This document shows, piece after piece, positions 23,402-38,198 of a DNA stretch of 64,000 nucleotides (position 1 is its first letter; each line of letters starts with the position of its first letter). Origin of the DNA: Myrica gale (Eukaryota; Streptophyta; Magnoliopsida; Fagales; Myricaceae); assembly GCA_963930655.1 (NCBI GenBank), contig OZ005615.1, positions 11,178,001 to 11,242,000 of the forward strand, in the 5' to 3' direction. The notes below the pieces were generated by a model, which was given only the letters and a program-made list of their open reading frames with translations, had not been told where the DNA came from and did not search any database. The position numbers were made by a program, and so were the translations under genes.

Positions 23402-23786
23402 GGGGAATTTACTTTTTAGTCCTTAGGTTTTAATCCCTTTTCATTTTTAGTCATGAATTTTAGAGGATCAAAATTTTAGTCCTTGAACTTTCATCTTTGT
23501 AAAATTTAGTCCTTCAGTCAGTCTGCCGTCGATTTGCCGTCAAATTTGTACCGGTAGATGAAGTGGTCGACCGCTACATGAAGCGGTCGACCGCTCACTT
23601 TCAAAACATATATCCGGTCGACCGCTTCAAAATTGGCTGTCGACCGGTACAAAAATTGACGACAGACTAACGGAAGGACTAAATTTAACAAAGATGAAAG
23701 TTCAAGGACTAAAATTTTGAAGGTTGAAAGTTAAAGACTAAAATTAAAAAGGACCCAAAACCTAAGGACTAAAAAGTAAATTTTCC
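23402..23786. mobile_element. MULE-type MITE, 385 bp, GTCGACC-motif family (copy 2)
   Basis: Inverted termini are GGGGAATTTAC... and the complement of GTAAATTTTCC. The arms carry TTTTTAGTCCTTAGG words. The 9-bp flanks TAAAGGTAG and TAAAGGTAA (23393-23401, 23787-23795) match at 8 of 9. The centre holds four GTCGACC cores (near 23568, 23587, 23619, 23640) joined to GAAG(C/T)GG words. Confidence 0.88.
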
Positions 23787-23795
23787 TAAAGGTAA

Positions 23796-24617
23796 ATATG
23801 CGAAAATCCAAGTCCTGATCAGGGACAAAAACAGTAGCTAAGTATTTGAGGGAGGATTTTATGCCAGAAATTTTTGACCAGCATCATGTTTGCATTCAAA
23901 AAAATTTATCATACTTAGTTTGCAAACATGACCAAATTTGATGAAATTCGATGATTCGAATCTGTAAAGGTGACTGTTGGAAGATTAGAACCGAAGATTC
24001 TCGTATATGTTACTAGCAGGAGATGCAGTGCAAAGGTGACAGCATGCATTGGTGCCTATGAGTTCCTTTTTGTAAATTTTGGATATTAAGATTAGTAAAA
24101 AAGTAAAGATATTTTATAGAAATCGGTAAAAAAGCGGAAAGATAGAAGATTTGAATGAATATTATAATAAAAAAGAATTATTTGATAAGAGAGAGATTGT
24201 TTTGTAATTTTTTAATTAGACCCGAAATTTTTAAGTGCCAAAATTTTGAGAAAAGAAGCCCTCGCATGCCCAATTTGGATGGAAAAAACAAGAAATAAGG
24301 AAATTTTAAGTATGCGTGATAATATTATTTCCACAATAAAAATAAAGCTCATAAAAGACAACTTCTTGTTATAGATTATCTTCAGAAGCGGTAAGAAAAA
24401 ATAGTATTTTCACCGACGTGATATACAAAAAAAAAATTCAATATTGCAGACCATTTGGAGAAAACAAAATATACAGAGGAGAGTATTTCAAAAGCACTCC
24501 ATACAAATCAAACACTTACCAATAAAAACAAACTTGTTATTCGAAAATATTTTCAGAACACCCTCCAAAGAACACAACTTGTCATTTACAGACTACTTTA
24601 AAATGCTCCTCCTATGT
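23796..24617. other. Intergenic sequence with a possible decayed MITE
   Basis: Around 24060-24250 the text GATTTGAATGAATATTATAAT resembles the element at 49850-50018, so it may be an old member of that family. No gene was recognised. Confidence 0.4.
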
Positions 24618-24625
24618 ATAAAAGT

Positions 24626-24969
24626 TAGGGGTGGGCAAAAAACCCGAGACCCGACAACCCAAACCGGCCCGACCCGTTTCCGACCCGATCGGGTCGGGTT
24701 TATGCGGGTTCGGGTTTACATGTAAATAAAAAACCGATTTTCGGGTTCGGGTATATGAACAAACCCGAAATTAAACCCGAACCCGAAAATATAACACCAT
24801 CACCCCGTGACCCGTCTTTTCTGAACCGGACCGACCCGTTTCGACCCGATATTTTCGGGTTTTTTCGGGTTCGGTTCGGGGTCGGGTTTCCTCACAAAAA
24901 ACCCGAAAATATTCGGGTCGGGTTCGGGGCAGCGCAAACCTGAACCCGGACCCGGTTTGCCCACCCCTA
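24626..24969. mobile_element. hAT-type MITE, 344 bp, built of CGGGTT/AACCCG repeats
   Basis: Terminal inverted repeat TAGGGGTGGGCAAA, typical of plant hAT MITEs. The 8-bp flanks ATAAAAGT (24618-24625) and TTAAAAGT (24970-24977) differ at one base. The interior is a dense array of ACCCGA/TCGGGT words on both strands, which also makes spurious proline/arginine-rich open frames. Confidence 0.92.
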
Positions 24970-25208
24970 TTAAAAGTAAAGCAACTTCTGCAGTCCAGTC
25001 CCCTAGAGATATACTAATTTTCATTTGGCAATTTGATTTGGTACAGTAGCTGACCAGCCTTGTCTCCCTCATCAGTCCACGCTTTCTTCTCCAGCATACG
25101 CTCGATTCTTTTATATCGTTGGTCAGCCAACCTACCTTATAAAATTGCCACTCTTATTAATAACGGGAGTCTCCAAGTTACCCAACCATAAAAAAAAACA
25201 AAAGGCCT

Positions 25209-26302
25209 AAGGGTGAGAATTTATTTTGGCCGAACCGAAATTCGATTCCGGAACCAGTATTCTGGTACCGGTTCCAGCCTATTCCAGTACCGAAATGCAG
25301 GAGTTTTTGACACTGAAAATGCAGGACTTTTTCGATCCCAATTTTTTAAAAAAAAATTAATTCAGGGTTGTTTGACTTTAAGCGTTGATTTTTTTAAAAA
25401 AGAAATAGAAAAGAAAGACAGTGACAATCGTGACTCACACGAAGGCTTCTTCTTCGTTAATCTTTTGGCGCTCTCGATACAAATAAACAAATTCTCATGG
25501 TCTCACCCAGCCCTAAGCTCACCTCCCAACCGCCAGCGACAACCCCCTACCGGCCTCCGTCTCTCCCAGGCTCCCCCCGAAATTTCTCTCTCTCTCTCTC
25601 TCAGGTAGTTGCCATCAATTGAGTTTTAGTGGCCGAATCGCTCACCAGATCTAATTGATCGTGTGCAGAGACATTTGTCTTGGAAATCTTAACTGGGTAT
25701 TTTTTTCTTTTTGGGTTGGGATTTGTTGTGTTGTAGGTTTGTAGTTTATTTACAAATGAGAATCTTTCGATAGCTTCTATTTGTTTTGGTTTGGTCATTT
25801 TTGTCGTTCAGACGATGTTGCATTGCTGATTTGTTTAGTTGGACAAGGTAGTTTGTGGCAAGACCTAGTTTTGCATTTGATTGGAATTGGTTTGGTGGGT
25901 GAAAATTTGAAATGAGTTTTTGCATGTTGTATATGTTGTTAGATTGCTAGATGATTTAAGCAGGAAAGAAAGTCTTTTGCAGACCAATTTTTATTTGCTG
26001 AATGATATATTATTTTCTTATGAAATACTGAATGATTTTTATGTTATGGTTTCCAATCTTGTCTGATTTGATTGTTGATCTAAGCAGAGAAGGACTGTTT
26101 CTGGCATAATTTGATTTGACAATTGGATGAACGTGCCAAATTTGTTGCAAGTGTTTCTATTGTATTTTATTTAGATTCTAACTACTTCAAGATCATGTAA
26201 ATGTATATGAAACCGGAATTTTCGGATTTAATTTTCAAAAAAATTCGGTAAAATTTTTATTCCAAAAGATTTCGGTTTCATCCGTTTCAATACTCACCCT
26301 TT
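25209..26302. mobile_element. Probable hAT-type non-autonomous element, about 1.1 kb
   Basis: The inverted ends are AAGGGTGAGAATTT (left) and AAGGGTGAGTATTG (complement of right), each followed inward by CCGAACCGAAAT or GAAACCGAAAT words. The flanks share only AAAAG, so the duplication is weak. The middle (about 25430-25960) looks like a plant 5' leader: a CT microsatellite near 25591-25602 followed by TCAGGTAG and T/G-rich sequence resembling a first intron. This suggests capture of a gene's 5' region. Confidence 0.55.
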
Positions 26303-26870
26303 AAAAGTGATTTTTTTTTCTCTAATTAGGGTCATTTTGTTTTATTCAATTCTCAACAGAAGTGTTAGATATCTTTTGTGTTATAAATCGGGATTTAATA
26401 CGGCAATAATATAGCTGGAATCTATCAGATTCAATTAAAATAGTCAATTGCTTCGGTGTCGTCATGTTCAAAGATGCTGTTTATCCCTTTGTATTCGTCA
26501 CTATGCTTGACCTCGGGATCAGACGTGGATATAATAAAAGTTTAAAAATTAAGGGAAAAAAGCAAAATATTAATAAATTACCAACATCTCCATCATCTGT
26601 GAAAACGTGGAGCCCCGTGGCGAGCTAATCAACCGGATAAGTGGTTTGGCATTAACTTGGCGAGTACAGGTACGCTTTCTACGCTCGCGAGTTCCGAGAC
26701 CGACTCCGAAGCGCAAACCAGAATGGACTCATATAGTTCCCGTGGCGGGCTTCTAGTGCTGGATGCCCAAGTCAACTAAAACACCGGCAGGCTTAGAAAA
26801 AAAAAAAACTAAAACACCGGCAGCAAATCCGGAATAGCCACTTGGCGAAACCCAAATTGATCAAGGAACT

Positions 26871-26907
<37 letters not shown>

Positions 26908-27490
26908 CGTTTTTACAATTTTTTTTCAGGATTTTAAGTATATTCATAAATTTAGCATTGAATGTCAGAATTCAAACACAAAATACCAATACATTTTACA
27001 CAATCTCCAACAATTTTTTAATTTTTTATTCAACATAAATTATTTTTCTCTATACTTTTTCACATATCTCCAATACTTTTTTATTAAACAATTACATAAA
27101 ATCATTTATCTCTCCACTTTACACAAACACCAATAAAATACTATTCAATATAAAAATTCACAACTTCTCTAAAATCCTACATTTTTACTCAAAACGAACA
27201 TAACCTAGGACTTCCGTCCAAAACCTTTTTCCTTTCTTTTTGGCCCATTTCAATTTGTAATTACATATTTTTTACAAATGTTTTTCATCTTATTTAATTT
27301 TCAGATTCCGTGTTTATTGGGAAATGAGGGGAATGGGATGTATCCATCTGTTCCATTTTCTTTTATTTGGATGATAAAAAAAAATAAGTGAATTACATTC
27401 AAATGGTCATGCTAGGGAACAAAAAATAATTGGATATGGTCAAGTTTTCAATACACACGAATTAAACGGTCAGAAATTTTCTCCATAAAG
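26303..27490. other. Intergenic sequence; long T run; glycerol kinase upstream region
   Basis: Holds a T run of more than 30 bases (about 26873-26907, C-free up to TTTTCGTT), and AT-rich sequence that ends with a GTTCGTTTTGAG-like MITE terminus (complement, near 27200) without a found partner. No gene was recognised. Confidence 0.5.
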
Positions 27491-27686
27491 ATATAAATAA
27501 ATTAATAATTGGATAAACTTGTTGGTCTAAATTTAATAGAAAATTTACTTTGTAGGCCCACTTGCGACTACATAAGCTCCTGCTTCTGTCCTAACTCTGT
27601 ATCTCACACTCGCAGACTTGTCTTCTCTGTTCTCATCTATTCCCCTTTCTCAGTCAGCCGAAAGAGAGATTATACAGGAAAACTAA

Positions 27687-30656
<2,970 letters not shown>

Positions 30657-31322
30657 TGAACTCGTGCCAATCCAGTCCTTTGCCCTCTTCCTCTGTTTCT
30701 CCTTGGGCTTCAGTTCTTTTGTTGTTGTGGTATGATCGCATGCATAGTTTCTTCTTGGGTACATTTCAGGAACGTTGGACATCAGCATGTATTGCAGTGA
30801 GTACGATTGTAATAAAATTGATTTCTGCCTTTTGCTACCTTAAACACCTACTGATGGAGATTTATATTGCCGCGCACATGTAACATGTTGATGCAAGGCA
30901 ATTTCTGGGCAACCTAGAATGCTGCCTCAGTGGCTATAACTAATAACATCCAGGGACCTGAATGATTTTGTATTGAGTTCTACTGGAATGCCATGGCTCT
31001 TCTTCACCTATTTCGCTACAGAAATTATCTACGCAATTTTTGAAAGTTATTGTCCTTCAAAAGTAATTATTGTACAGTTTGTCGAGGGTCTAGAATTTAC
31101 TATTACGAACTTAAAAAGACCATGTCCACCATCAGATAATAAGAGTACAAAAAAAAGTGTAAGAGAGCATCTTATTAGAGATATTAAAGCACACCAACCA
31201 CCATTCATAATCAAATACATACAAACTAGCTACCATCACAACTGACGAAATGTCTATGGAAACAGAACATATCTACTGACATAGCCGGTTTGACAACCTT
31301 TTGGGGTATCAAAAACAGAAAA
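30657..31322. other. 3' flank of glycerol kinase and intergenic sequence
   Basis: Likely 3' UTR to about 30.88 kb (AATAAAATTG near 30810 is a plausible poly(A) signal). Beyond that, no gene was recognised. Confidence 0.45.
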
Positions 31323-33665
31323 CTAACACTGGCATATAAGATTTCCAATCACATTGAAGCACAGTCGTTGCCAAGAAGGATTAATATAGAGAAGACTAAC
31401 TATAGTTAAAAAGAAAATAATGCAAGATACCGAAAAACTTACAAAGAAGACCAGACGATCTACTTCATACCATTTTCCATCACTTCCATTTGAAAATTTT
31501 GTTGGCTTTGAATGTGACCCATCTTCTACTCTGCTGCAAATTTTGTCCAGTGGTAGTCCACAAAGAAATGGATTTCCTTGGTAGCTACTATTGTCAAATG
31601 TCGCAAACTGTAATCTCATGTCTGGAAGTAATCCCGATAAGTTGTTGTGAGCCACACTGAATACTTTTGTGGATCTTGTCTGCCCTTGCATGGGCTTTCT
31701 GTACCGGGCTGTGGTGCTTTTCTTACTGGCTTGTAAAGGTTTTGGTAGATGTCTCTACCGTGTCCGGCCGCCGCTCCCACTGCTTTGCATGGAGCATATA
31801 GCGGCTTCAACCGATCCATTTTAGGATCCCGCCGGTGTTTATCGCCTGGTCTTTGTATCGGTTCCTCTGTGGAACTTGACCTAGAAAAAAAAAAAAGAAT
31901 ACTTCTAAAAAGGTCAGATCTACTAGCGCTGAAGGGATTTCTCCACTCAAATTGTTGCTAGAAAGGTCCAAGCTTTCCAACGTACTCATCTTTGACAATG
32001 TTTCTGGAATAGAACCTATCAACTGATTATGATACAAGTTTAGTGCATGAATTGAAGATAGTTGTCCCAGCTCTGACGGAAGGTTGCCCGTTAGTTTGTT
32101 GCATGACAAGTCCAATCCAGACATATAATCAAGGATGCTATTCTTGAAGGAATCAAACCTATGTTTTGTTGTAAACTGAATCTCCACGGGAGCATCATAA
32201 GTTAGATCAACATCCGTTGTTCCAACATATATTTTCCCTAGGAGACTTTCGTATACGAGGTATTCAGACGGTATGCTCACAGAGCTGTCTTGATAGACAA
32301 GAAAAGTAGCCTCCAGCTTCCCAAAGGAGATATTGTGAAAGCAGCTCGGTATTTGCCCATAGAAAGAGTTCTTGGAAAGATCCATTATGCTTATTCTCTT
32401 TAATTGGCATAGCTGATTCGGAATCCTACCACTGAAATGATTACCCCTCAGCAATAGTATCCTTAAGTCGGAAAGTGCTCTAATCTCATCAGGGATGCTA
32501 CCGGAGAAATTGTTATCTCTGATGTCCAAAGTCAAAAGGGATGATGAATTGAAAATACCTTTCGGTATAGGGCCTGTAAGTTTGTTCCCTTGTAAAAGTA
32601 TATGCTGAGCATTGTATAGATTTAAGCAAGAAGGTAAATTTCCCCATAGTGAGTTATGAGAGAGGTCTATTAAACAAAGTGAGCTTAGTTCACATGGAAT
32701 CTGACCTTTGAAAAAATTGTTGCGCATGGAAAGGATTGTCAACATCGGCATATTTCTTATCCAAGGAGGGATTGTACCTGACATGTTGCTAAGATCCAAC
32801 CACTTTAGTTCCGCACAACTTATGGATAAAGTACCTGTTAGCTGATTATTGTTCAACTGCAGACGCTGCAAGGAAAATAATTTGAAGTGCTTTGAAAATA
32901 TTTTCCCCTGAAATCCATTATTTGATAATCTCAAAAGAATTAAGGAGGTGCAATTGCCAATAAGTTCCTTTGGTACCTCCCCAGAGAAATTGTTTGAGAA
33001 CAAATCCAATGCCTCCAAATAACTCCAGCTACCAACAGACGATGGGACATTACCTTCAAAATGATTTTGGGAAAGATTTAGATATCTTAGGAGTGGACTT
33101 CGCTTTCCAATATTTTCTTGTAGTTGCCCATCTAAGAGATTGTTAGAGACAATTAGATAACTTCAACAATCAACATTATCAAGAAGATGCAATTGGCAAT
33201 CAATTCCTTTGGTACCACTCCAAAAATATTATTATAGAACAAATCCAATGCCTCGAGAGACCTCGACACCAAATGAAGATGGGAGATTACCTTCCAAATG
33301 AATTCGGAAAAAATTCAGATACTATGTTATACGCCTTAGGATAACTTACCCCCGTAAGTTAGCTCAAGGGAGAAGGGAGCCCAAGAGTCCAAGACATAAA
33401 CCTCACATTAGTATTTCATACTATCAATGTGAGACGGATCTTATATATACTCTCTAAATTGTCCATAACATCCCGTAAGATTAAACATAGATTTCCAATC
33501 ATTAAGTCATTGTCGGAGACATCAATTAAGTGAATATTTGTAAGTGGATGTGGGGTCAAACGGAATTGACCGAGGAACAAATTGTTTCGAAGGTTTACCC
33601 TTTTGAATCTTGTATTGCTTTCAAGCAACCGAATTGTTTTAAGTTTGCTTAGGTCCAGGGACAAT
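31323..33665 (-). pseudogene. LRR receptor-like protein (RLP) pseudogene
   Basis: A run of plant extracellular LRRs (for example LDLSSNNLSGEIPSAL, LDIRDNNFSGSIPDEI), a non-LRR island (around KIYVGTTDVDLTYDAPVEIQ), further LRRs, then a C-terminal NPFLCGLPL cap, a membrane span (FFVSFSVSCIIFFLTIVSLLY) and a short tail with no kinase: the layout of an RLP such as Arabidopsis RLP family members. Lesions: a 230-bp A-tailed retroposon cuts the last LRR and shifts frame, an in-frame TGA lies near 33160, and a degenerate duplicate of one LRR unit sits at about 33180-33310, followed by unrelated sequence. No signal peptide remains. LRR traces continue to about 33665. Confidence 0.9.
31667..31896 (+). 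mobile_element. A-tailed retroposon, 230 bp, inside the RLP pseudogene
   Basis: Inserted exactly between two copies of GAATACTT (31659-31666, 31897-31904) and ending in an A12 tail (31885-31896). Removing it with one duplication rejoins the LRR text LEVF|SVAHNNLSG. It shares GTGTCCGGCC, GCTCCC and GCATGGAG landmarks with the element at 42622-42924. It is a SINE or a truncated LINE 3' end. The direction is plus. Confidence 0.9.
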
Positions 33666-33669
33666 TACA

Positions 33670-34950
33670 TCCGAAAATTTGCTCCCCGAAGTGATTGAAT
33701 TTTAAGTGCGTTAGCTTGCGCAGTTCTTTTGCTTGGCCATGTTGGTGTCATAATGTCAGTGGGTTTTGCAATTGCTCTTTGACTCGCGCAACTGAAACTA
33801 TGCTTGATAAATGGGTTTTCTTAATTCGCCTGGCAAACCAGAGAACTGTGAGACTAGTTCGCTGGGTTAATATGTCCGGATGAGAAACTAAAGTTTACTA
33901 TCGATCAAGTTAAGAATATTAGTCCTAAACAATTGGGGTGTGCAAGATATAGAGCTAGCAATCTTAATAAGTCCAGGAAGACTGGAGACCCATGAGCCAT
34001 AAGAAGCAAGACAAGTGTAGTACAAAGTAACTGCAACACCTAATGGCCCAAAATTTCCAACTTAGGTAAGCTCGTGGCAATTGCAAGTCAAGTTTCAAAA
34101 TGCACTTCGTATAGAGGGACGAGACAAAACCCGTTTTCAAGCCTGGCAACACCTTAAAGCCCAATGTCCAATTCAAGGTTAAAAGTGCTTTTCATGTACA
34201 GAGGGCCACCATAATGTGGTAACTTAAATCATGGCTGTGCGGTTGCTGTGGAAGAATCTGATTCCAATCCCATAATCGAAACAAAAAAGACAGAGACCCG
34301 GAAGAGCATTGAGTTTCGTTGTCTTCTCTTTGTTGGTTTCAAGCTGTTTGGTCAACTACTAAAATGTCTTTTTCGATGAAAGATCTACGCATTTATACTC
34401 TTTAACAGCTAAAGTCAACAATCCCACCATTTGAAAAGACTCGCAGCTTATCCACTCGCAGATTCTTTTTTAACTTGTCACCATAATGATTCATCGCCTC
34501 CAAAATCCATCCTGATCGTTCAATAGGACTGCCAAAGAACGGTGAAGATTGGGTGAATGATTTTAAATTTTGAACTAATAAACAAGCTTAAGAGGAAACG
34601 GACCGCTGGATACGGAGCAATCACTTCACATTAATGTCATCATAGTCCTGGCAACATCTTCTTAAATACCAAAGGACGAATCTCAGCCGTTCGTTTTGTC
34701 AGACCGCTCGCTTCCTGTAGATCGCTGTAGGTAATTAAATCCAACGGCCCCCAGATTTTACTCTACAATTAAATGCTAAAAAATCACAAAATTGGGGCAT
34801 TTCAATTTCTAAGCTACGCTTGCCAAAAGATAACGGAAAAAAAAAGATAGAATACAAATCCATAAGGAACGTCGTTAACGCACGAAGTTAATCTCAATTA
34901 AAATTAGAAGATTAAATGAGTAAAAATATGTGCTTCATTTCGTTACAAGA
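33670..34950. other. Intergenic sequence without recognised genes
   Basis: Follows the RLP relic and leads to the 3' side of the VQ gene. Short open frames (33695-33883, 33964-34176) show no family features. Confidence 0.45.
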
Positions 34951-35568
34951 CTAATAAGGTGGAGAACTACGATTGATATCTCTGGGAGCATGCAGAGGGA
35001 ACAAAGGCAAAAGCTCGGGAGGGTCAGACCCTCTTGGAGTACTGCGTGGGCTCGGGTGCAGATAGAATCCCTTCTCAGCAATGGCTCTCTCTTCCTCTTC
35101 CTCCACCTCGCGCGGCGTCCTCGGGCTACCACGCGCGTAGTACTCCAACGGCGACACGGGGGAGAAGATCATGGGTCTTACTTGAAACCCCGGAGAAGCT
35201 GATGGCGGGGCTGATGGGCCGAAGCTGAAGTTGGCCTTGGCCATGCAGTGTTTGTTGAAGGTGGTGGCGTGGTCGATGTTTAGTTCGAGCTTCTTGGTGG
35301 CCTGCCTGCGCTCGTGGAGCTTGAAGTTGGGTTTTCTGGGTCCCATTTCGGTGATGGTGGTGGTTGGTTTTGGTGTCGGAGGATGGTGGGATTTGGGGGT
35401 GAGAGGGAGCTTTAGTGCTGCTGGGTCGTCGGGGGCTCCTGTTAGTTTCTGTACCACCGCCCGAAAGTTCGACGCGTCGGCTTGGACGAAGGTGGTGTTG
35501 GGTGAATTTGGGTCGGCTCCATAGGTTGGTGAGTGCATGATGGTGTTGCTATTGCCACCGGAAGCCAT
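34951..35568 (-). CDS. VQ motif-containing protein (MVQ/VQ4-VQ31 type)
   Basis: A 205-aa intronless protein. The VQ motif lies at residues ~29-40 in FVQADASNFRAVVQKLTG (FxxxVQxLTG), which binds group I/IIc WRKY transcription factors. C-terminal blocks KLHERRQATKKLELN, SPVSPLEYYARG, AIAEKGFYLHPSP and LLPLFPLHAPR match the VQ subgroup phosphorylated by MPK3/MPK6 (Arabidopsis VQ4/MVQ1 relatives). Several SP/TP sites fit MAP-kinase regulation. The start at 35568 (MASGGN) is chosen because the in-frame upstream ATG at 35697 would add a low-complexity leader translated from a GA microsatellite. It is expected to be nuclear. The stop TAA is at 34951-34953. Confidence 0.93.
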   Translation of the reverse strand: MASGGNSNTIMHSPTYGADPNSPNTTFVQADASNFRAVVQKLTGAPDDPAALKLPLTPKSHHPPTPKPTTTITEMGPRKPNFKLHERRQATKKLELNIDHATTFNKHCMAKANFSFGPSAPPSASPGFQVRPMIFSPVSPLEYYARGSPRTPREVEEEEERAIAEKGFYLHPSPRSTPRGSDPPELLPLFPLHAPRDINRSSPPY

Positions 35569-35570
35569 GA

Positions 35571-35590
35571 GAGAGAGAGAGAGAGAGAGG
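35571..35590. repeat. GA/CT microsatellite in the VQ gene leader
   Basis: A run of GA dinucleotides immediately upstream of the VQ start codon, read as CT on the transcript. CT-rich leaders are common in plant 5' UTRs. Confidence 0.85.
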
Positions 35591-36366
35591 AGTGGGAAAG
35601 AAAGCGGGAAGGAGGGTCGCGGGCGGAAACGTGAGGTTTTATATCCTGCCGAGAGAGAAAGAGAGAAGGTGTGGTTTAGAGCGTGGTGGGGGTTCATATA
35701 AAAAAATGTTTAGAAAAATGAAGTTTTAAAATTTATATTATTTCAGAGAACGTAAAAAAGTGTGCTTTTCTCGTGATATTTTTGTTTCTTTTTCTTTTAT
35801 GTGCTGCTTTCCTTATAATAAATTTTAATGTTTTCGACCTTTTGGAGTGCTTTTTGCTCCATTGGTACTGTGGGGTGGAAATGTCAGACTGAGGCATGCG
35901 GGGAGAACAGGAGATCAGGCGAGAAGCATGAAACATAAACAGTTAATACCTTGTGAACGTATCGATTACTTCTTCCCCTCTGATCTTTTTTTCTGACTAT
36001 TTGCTATTTGTTATTTGCATTCCCATTCCTCTTCGCCAGAAGAGTGAGCGTTAAAATCCACATTTTCTTCCTTTGTTTAGTTTCTTAGAAAGCACAAGGC
36101 AATGCCCGAGTGGCCTCCGATATTTATTTCAACAGATGTGGCATGTCACGCTAGTCAATTAGAAGGGTTTTTTCGTTGTCTCAAATCATGATCTTGAACC
36201 CATCTCATTGACTCCATAACAAATCAGGTCTCTAAATAAATCAGGATAAACTCTATTAGAAAGCTCAAGGGTCTCATTGTGTGGGTATTAATTAAGTCCT
36301 TGCTTTAATAATTGCAATTCCAGAAGGATGAATAGTTAAGCAATTCAAGCCACATAATTGCAGAAG

Positions 36367-36398
<32 letters not shown>

Positions 36399-38190
36399 AC
36401 CTCCACGTAAGGAAGGAGACCGAGAGTGGAAGTAGTCGAAATGATGCAGTAGTTTTTTTTATATAAATAAATGATGCAGCAGTTCAAATTTGAAAGAATG
36501 GACAATGAATGAAGAATGAGCTGACTTAGAAAGTAAAAAAGAATGAAGAATGAGCTGGCATTGAATGATGAGTCAGCGGGGCATTGAAACAAGAAACGAG
36601 GTGAAAGACTACACAGAAACAGAGTCTGCTTGGTCAGAATCTAATAGGAACTTTCTCTCACTATCTATCCCTCCCATGCCATTCTCTCTCTCTTTTCTTT
36701 TTGCAGTTGTTTTATTTGTGTGCTACTTTTTCTTTTCTTTTTGCAGTTGTTTTATTTATTTGTGTGCCACTGTGGTGGACCTGGTGGTATGGGAAAATTT
36801 TAGTTCTCCTTTTCCTCTCTCTTTCTCTGCTTTTTCCCTGTGTTTTCTCTGCTTTTTCCGTGTTTGCGTGAGGGATTTTTTTTTCTAAGCAGTATGCGTG
36901 AGGGATTGCACATTGACATATTGGACAAAAAGGCTCCTTCCTCTTTATTTCAGGTCCATTTTGGCTTGGTTCGTTGTAGTTTCTTTGCTCGACTCTTCGT
37001 TCCTTTTCATTGCTTTGGTGGGATGCGTTGGTCTTTGTGAACGTTTTGACATTTGTAGTTCCTTGCTTTCTTAGGACTCTTCTATTTTCAGCTACTTCTC
37101 TTTGCTGCTTCTCGGTTTTTGTCCCTTCTGAACTTTCAACTTTAGATGGTAATAATTTCTTTCATCTAAAATCTAAGAAAAACTTTGGATGAAAGAAATT
37201 ACCCTTCTGCAAAGGCTAAATGGATAAACATTGATGTGCTGAAATCTTATATTGGAACCTATCAAATGAACCTGATGTTGGTAGAGATCTCTGAAACTCA
37301 ATTCCAACATGGTCCGAAACAATTGCTAGTGCATATAACCCTCAAGAATGGAGATCATCACTTCAGGAGGTTGGCTCAAGTGGTCAAAACCTAAGACTCA
37401 GTGGTGTGCAAGATCTCAAGTTTAAATTTTGGTGCAAATAATTTTTTGGGATCACTTAGATTTATCTGGCCTCTGTAGTTTGAGAGGACTGCATCAACTT
37501 AAGAGTTTATTAACTCGTTAACTGGATTCTATTCACTTGTCAGATTAAGTTTGTTCTCGTCACACAGGAAAAAGAAATGGAGATCATACTCTACCCTTTT
37601 CTGAATTCAACACAACAATCAATTATTTGTCTGTCAGAAGTAAAAAGTTCTCTGTCTCTAAAACTATCCTACTTTTAACTCAAGGGAAACGAACAAAAGA
37701 AGTGGAACACCTTTCAGAAAAGTACAAAACATTAATAAGTTAAAAACTATCAAATTTTCTACTAATTAAACGCAGAATATTTCTCAATTTTCATCACGAG
37801 AGAAGGAATGAATATATGCTTTACCAAATCTGGTGATCCCCCGAATGTGTGATGTAGCAAATGAGAATAACCTGTCTTGTTTTCGCCTAAAATTCCCATT
37901 AATGTAGGATTCCCCCACCACGCTTTTAAAAGGGTCAACCTATAATAATATGAAGCACCGACCACGTGCCTATATCATGGCCATGTGATTAACTACTATA
38001 TTCCCACCATGAGTGCTTTTCTGATATTCAGAAACACAAAAAACAAATTACATAGTTTTTCTCCTTCTTTTCCATAGTCCAAAAGTCACTTATAAGATGT
38101 CATATGTTTGGATTCCTTGAAAACATGGAAGATGCCGAGGGAACACTCAAACATAGGAGCCATCTATGGAGGACAACATGATTGCAAAAC
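35591..38190. other. Intergenic sequence; TA microsatellite
   Basis: The VQ upstream region, then AT-rich DNA. A (TA)n run lies at about 36368-36394. A short tandem duplication with TTTTTGCAGTTGTTTTATTT occurs near 36700-36755. Open frames on the plus strand (36565-37394) have no recognisable domain. Confidence 0.5.
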
Positions 38191-38198
38191 AGACAGAT

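Noticed and set aside
24444..25072. ORFs on both strands rich in Pro, Asp, Arg
   Set aside because: They are produced by the ACCCGA/TCGGGT array of the hAT MITE.
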